A DNA stretch of 64,000 nt. Origin: Cyanoderma ruficeps (lineage: Eukaryota; Chordata; Aves; Passeriformes; Timaliidae). Each line of letters begins with the position of its first letter. Position 1 is the first letter of the stretch. Under the pieces are notes generated by a model. The model did no database searches. It saw only the letters and a list, made by a program, of their open reading frames with translations, and was not told where the DNA came from. The stretch covers positions 11,500,579 through 11,564,578 of the forward strand of contig VZDJ01007753.1 in assembly GCA_008694505.1 (NCBI GenBank). Direction: 5' to 3'. A program made the translations under genes and the position numbers. Positions 59,144-64,000 of the stretch are shown in pieces.

Positions 59144-61781
59144 CTGTTTTTTAAAAACAATAGTAAGAACATTCTCTTTTCTTGTCCGACTGAAAGCATG
59201 AAGTTTGTGATGGAAGAGAGCACAAAGTTATTAGGCAAGAAGCTGAAGGTCTGCTGAAATGAGAATGTCCTGGAGAGGCAGAGCTACTACCCATTCAGGC
59301 TCTGCCCACAGTATCTCCAGATCTTGGTCAGAGGTGTCATATAACCTGTGCTATTATGTTCTAGAGTATTGGCATCCACTTCCTTGCGTTTTGGACCAAA
59401 GAAGAGCCTAAAAGATGATGACATCCCCTTGTCCTCTCAGTAACCTGCACCATGTGCCATCAGCAGCACATCTAGGACAGCACAACTGTTCTGGTGTGTG
59501 TGTCAAGTAACTCCAGTTCTGGCTGAGGACTTGAAGTGGGAAAGTCAGGATAATTACCACAGACTGATTCTGCAGAGATGTTGAAATCTGGTTTTTTGCC
59601 ATAAGCATAGGTAGTTTTGAAGCATAATGCTCATCCCTTAACTTTTTGATCCTTCTTTTTCTTCATTAGTGAGCTCATTGGCTTTCCTAGGGGACATGCA
59701 GTGTGTAAGAAGGGGTACACTGAGAGAGAAGGCGACATCTTCACCTCACAGGACAAATTTTTAGCCTAGTTGGTCCTGCTGCTTTGTATTATTCCCAGCT
59801 ACAAAGTATCTCATACTATGGAATTTTGGCAGGTGTTTTGAGAACTTTTTTCCTGTCAGACCTTTTAAACCCCGTGTCTTTCCCAAATCCTATTCCATGC
59901 TGCTGTGTTTGCTCCCATCACGTCCTTGGAGCACTCTTGGATTAGATCACCCATGAACCACGCAGTCATGCAATTTTGGGCTTCACTCAGTCTGGCAGGA
60001 AGTGTTGACTACTATGATGTGCCTTTAAAGCACTCTGTACATCACTGAAGATAAGCCATGTAAAATTGCTTAAAACATGTTGGAAATCTCATGTCTTTTA
60101 AAATACTGGTTAAAAAATTTGACAAAATATTACCCTGTCCCCCAGCCAAAGTAGATGCTTTTTAAGCAGTCTGGGCAATATCACATTTTTATGGTGATGT
60201 GCAGTGCAGGAGTTACTCTGGTCTTCGTATAATATACAAAAAAATAAGTGTTACAGGTCTTGATGCCATAAATAGAACCAAGATTTTTCATTTGTGGTAT
60301 TTTCTCAGGAGAGCTTGAGACTTAATGTAGTCATATACAAGGATTGAATTGACAAATAAATGAAGAAGAAGGTGAGGTAGTATATGTAGTTTCATGCTTC
60401 TTGTCATAATCTCATCTCAAGCTTCTGAAGGGATTTAAATAGCAGAACTTTAATGATTGTTGGTAGCAGTTCAGGTAATGTGGGTTTGTATTATAACTTT
60501 TTGATATCTCGTTGCATTTCGAGACGCAAATATTAGTAGCATTGAGCAGGTCAAAATCCCTGGGTTTTGTCATTTATCAACAAGTGTTGAGAAATCAAAA
60601 TTAGAGTTGCTCTGTATAGTTCTAATCATAGTTCCTTTGTATTAACGTCATCTTCTTGAGTCAATTCATTTTTGTATTTTACAGCCTTTAGTTTCACTTC
60701 AGGAAACAAACTTGATTTGTCTATTGGCTTAATGTCATGAAAGCCAAGGGTGCTCTAAGTGCTGTCCAGTGAAAATGTGGATATGTAATGAACACAGAGA
60801 ATAGCTTCAAATGCTTTAGGGAGCCCTTGTTTCTCCTTTGAAAGCTCCAGGAGTTACTTGGTATGGAAGGAACTGCAAGTTTCTTACTTCTTTTGCAGCA
60901 TCACAATATGCTAATTGTATTGGGAGTGAGGCATAAACTTATGTTCTCTTGAAAAATGAGAAGGACTAAATAGTTGAGGGAGTGCTGGCTTAGCGGTTGG
61001 TTAAGCAAAGAGCTGAATTGCTTTGTAGGCTATTATATTCTGGGGGGATGCAAATTTTAGGCTTGCAGGCCAGGCTTGGAAATTGGCATTTACAGATGAA
61101 GCAGGAGAGTAAATTATGTACGTGTACATCCCTTGTGTCTGTGGTAGTCTTCATGATGATGACTTTACTCATATTTTATAGTGAGTGTCAATACAAAAGG
61201 CTAATAGGCCTTACAACATCAAGGATTTTTGTTGTCATTTTTGCGATACTTTTAATTTTCTCAAGACTTCAAAATGCAAAAATACTTCATGTTGAACTGA
61301 GAGATCTGGTGTCATCTGCCCCTGTAATGGAGGAATACTGAGAGGTGAATTCCACCATGTTGTGAATCCCAGGCAGGACATGGGAATAACTACTACAAAG
61401 TCTGAAACTGTTGAGTTTAGGAAAGAAGGAAACAACAGAACCCACAACCAATATACAATTAAAAAGAGGAGCAGAAGTTAGTGTATTTGAGAAAGGGGAA
61501 ATATTCTTAGGCAGACCTGTGTGTAGAAAGAAGAAAAGCCTGGGGAGCAGCAATCCTGAAAAGACAGTAGGAAATGACATCTCTCTGCAGTGTGCGTTCA
61601 GTTGGGCTAGTGCAGCCTAATACCACATCTGTAAAGGTACCTTACCAGAATTCAGGTGGTAGTTGCTTATCCCCGGCAAGAACCATATATGAATTTTTAT
61701 ATTTGCTGTGGAAAGGCTCACAGTAAGTGGAACATAATTCTGAGGACAGTGGCAATGCTGACTTGTAAGAAGAGATCACTC

Positions 61782-61802
61782 TGTGTGTGTGTGTGTGTGT
61801 GT
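61782..61802. repeat. (TG)n microsatellite
   Basis: About ten uninterrupted TG units. Likely to vary in length between individuals. Confidence 0.95.
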
Positions 61803-64000
61803 ATTCCAGTCTAGTCAAGAGATTTTTTTACATTTATATTCAAAGTCATAATCAAAGAGGGGGTTGATGATTTGGCTAAGTACATAATATAAGTTTAAAA
61901 CAAGACAGGCACAGTTGCCAGTTCTTGGAAAAGGAGTAAGCGTCCTGTGAAGGTGGTCATGAGTATGGTTCAGATGGTCTGGAGGGAGAAATTCAAAGCT
62001 GTGGTTTCCCACCTTGCTGACTTTGAACCTGAGAGTGTGATACACAGAAAGGTGGATCAAGGGAAATGTAGCTGTGATAAATATTTTTAAGCAATAGTCA
62101 GAGGAGCACTGGGGATTTTTGTTCAAAGTACAAGTAACATTGAGAAATTCAGGAAATCCTAGAGTTCTGTGGCTTTCTGTAGATTTTGGGTTGACACAAA
62201 TGTGTATTTCGCCTCTTGAAAAGAGCAAGTTCAGCCTTATTATTTGAGCAGTCTTTGTCCTGTGCAAAGGGCAAGAGGAGAAATACAGTTATTTTGAGAG
62301 CTTTAATTTTTAAACTTGACCCCAAAAGTTTGTGGCTCTAAATAGGGAAAACTTTCCGTTCTGAAACTGTTGCTCAGAGGACAGTCAGTCACTGAAAATG
62401 AATGGGGCTTGTTACTTTCATAGTTGCCTTTTTATGTCTGGTGCCCCTGACATGGCCACATGGGTTACTGTGTGAGCTGAGCTGATCTCAGGTTTACTTG
62501 CTAGTTTTTACAAATAGAAATAATTCTTGTTTGGCTTGGGGTACAAGCTGCATTAGGAAGTTACTGTTTCAAGAGAGACACAGTAAAAAACTTTGCAGAT
62601 GCTGAGAATCGGCCTCACAATCAATTTAAGCACCAGTGCATGAGAACAGTTCGTTAGTTTTGCAGTGTACTGTCTGCAGGCAAGGGTGCCAATTAACTTT
62701 GTTAAACAGCTACTGCATTTGTGAACTTGTGTGAATCCTCTGCCCAGACACTCTTGAGTTGTCTCATGGTAGTAGCAATGATGTTTTTGTACATGAGTGG
62801 GTGCACCACAGGGGATTCCTGATCTTTAAAAAGTTATGTTGCTCTGCCTTGTTAAAATTTCACCCCAGGTTTGTGAATGAGGGAAGCGTCTTAGCTGTAT
62901 AACACTGTAGCAAATTCATCCAAATTTTCAAGCCTCACCCTTTGTTGCGTTTGTATAGCCCTAAGTTAGAGAAAGGGTATCGTTTTACCCTTTCAAAGTG
63001 GAAAGAATGGCTTGTAGTTGTAACATCATAGAATGTTTTGTCTCTAAATATACAACTGTGGTATTAGATTTCTGGCATTGTATAACAATTGTGGGACCCA
63101 TAAGGTCTGAAGGATGACTTTGAATCTTTACCTCACCTTTTCCTGCTGTATTTTAGTAATCTAAGTAATATCACTCAAAAGGTAGTTAAAATTTTGCATA
63201 TTGTTATTCTTTCCAAAGGCTCTACTTCTGAGCTGTTGCTTGGACCAGGTTGAGAAAAGACTAAAACACCATGATAACTAAGAATGGGAGATTTTCCTCT
63301 GAAGAAAAATCAGTGGAAATCCATGGTTATAACTTCCAACTATATTTGTTAGTCCTCTAATATCAGCTTTTAATTGTAGTGCCTGCTTTAGAACATAAAT
63401 TGAGCCATAAGTCTGTGCATTCTTGTATTTGCTAGTAGGAATCTGTGCTTTGTTAGGGTAAAAGTGGTGTTACTTTTTCTACAGCTAGGAAGTAGAGGAC
63501 AGGTTTGGTGAGGAAGAGTGGACAGTGCAACCAGTGCTTGCCAGGAATGTAATAAATGCAGTTTCAGATAAAAGGACATCAATAAATGATAGCTGTCTAT
63601 AAGAGATTATTGAACTGGTCTATAATCAATCGCTACCTTAAGTTAATCATTTGACCTGAGCATTCTGGAACTTGAGATCTGGATGCTTAGGTGTAAAAGA
63701 AGTTCACTTAAAAACAAAGCAGTGCTCCAAACTGAAGGAACTATACCCCAGACTCTATGGTAGCATTATGTGTGTATGTGAAATAATTGGAAAACACAAA
63801 AAAATAGAGTGCCACAACCACTCTTCATGGCTGTGTGCTAAACATAACTTTTAGCCAGATTCTGTAAAATATCAAAGATTAACAACTTCTGATGTTGAGT
63901 TGTCTGTCCTGAACAAACTTGTCAGATGCACATGTTCACTCTGCTCTAATCGAAAATTTCAGAGAGAAAAAATGCTTAGTTTTGGATGAGCTGGCAGTTT

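Larger units (their letters stand above)
57072..64000 (+). other. HSD17B12: intron 6 of HSD17B12, 5' part
   Basis: Starts GTAAGT and runs off the end of the window. I searched for the following exon (family sequence MTQLVLPGM onward) among the open frames and did not find it. The interval is AT-rich with simple repeats at 59103 and 61782 and a weak CTCF-like motif at 58398. No gene was recognised on either strand. Confidence 0.8.

Noticed and set aside
61815..62267. 150-codon minus-strand frame in intron 6
   Set aside because: No recognisable domain or repeat match. A frame of this length can occur by chance in 64 kb read in six frames.

Overview
The window is vertebrate genomic DNA, most likely from a bird. 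The evidence is sparse coding sequence in small GT-AG exons separated by kilobase introns, sharply delimited CpG islands in AT-rich DNA, very low repeat content, and CR1-type LINE fragments as the only interspersed repeats I can recognise with confidence. No bacterial-style operon, CRISPR array, rRNA or tRNA gene was seen. I cannot fix the species from the sequence.

One protein-coding gene can be supported: the 5' portion of HSD17B12 on the + strand. It encodes very-long-chain 3-oxoacyl-CoA reductase (17-beta-hydroxysteroid dehydrogenase type 12), a membrane-bound short-chain dehydrogenase/reductase (SDR) of the ER fatty-acid elongation cycle. Six coding exons were assembled by eye with consistent phases: 1522-1690, 32916-32962, 37415-37490, 51246-51356, 56023-56087 and 57027-57071. 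They give 171 residues, just over half of the roughly 312-residue family length. They carry the N-terminal membrane segment, the TGxxxGIG cofactor motif and the NNVG motif. The catalytic Ser-Tyr-Lys and the C terminus lie on exons beyond position 64000.

Layout: 1-1100 is upstream flank grading into a CpG island. 1143-1521 is a TATA-less promoter with a full CRE, three CCAAT boxes, an E-box and GC boxes. 1691-32915 is intron 1 (31.2 kb), which contains two further GC-rich islands (about 13640-14770 and 15420-15640), an assembly gap in a C run, and CR1 pieces. 32963-37414 is intron 2. 37491-51245 is intron 3, with a small island near 45060-45300. 51357-56022 is intron 4, with a good CR1 3' end and an island just before exon 5. 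56088-57026 is intron 5. 57072-64000 is the start of intron 6.

Most long open frames, on both strands, are chance frames in CpG islands or introns. I found no undescribed biological system. The best leads are regulatory: three strong CTCF-like motifs inside intronic CpG islands (two divergent near 14-15.5 kb, and one at 55.5 kb convergent with the second), a paired perfect CRE flanking exon 1, a perfect 30-bp inverted repeat in intron 1, and a possible frame-disrupting cryptic exon at 6387-6451. All are hypotheses that need external data.
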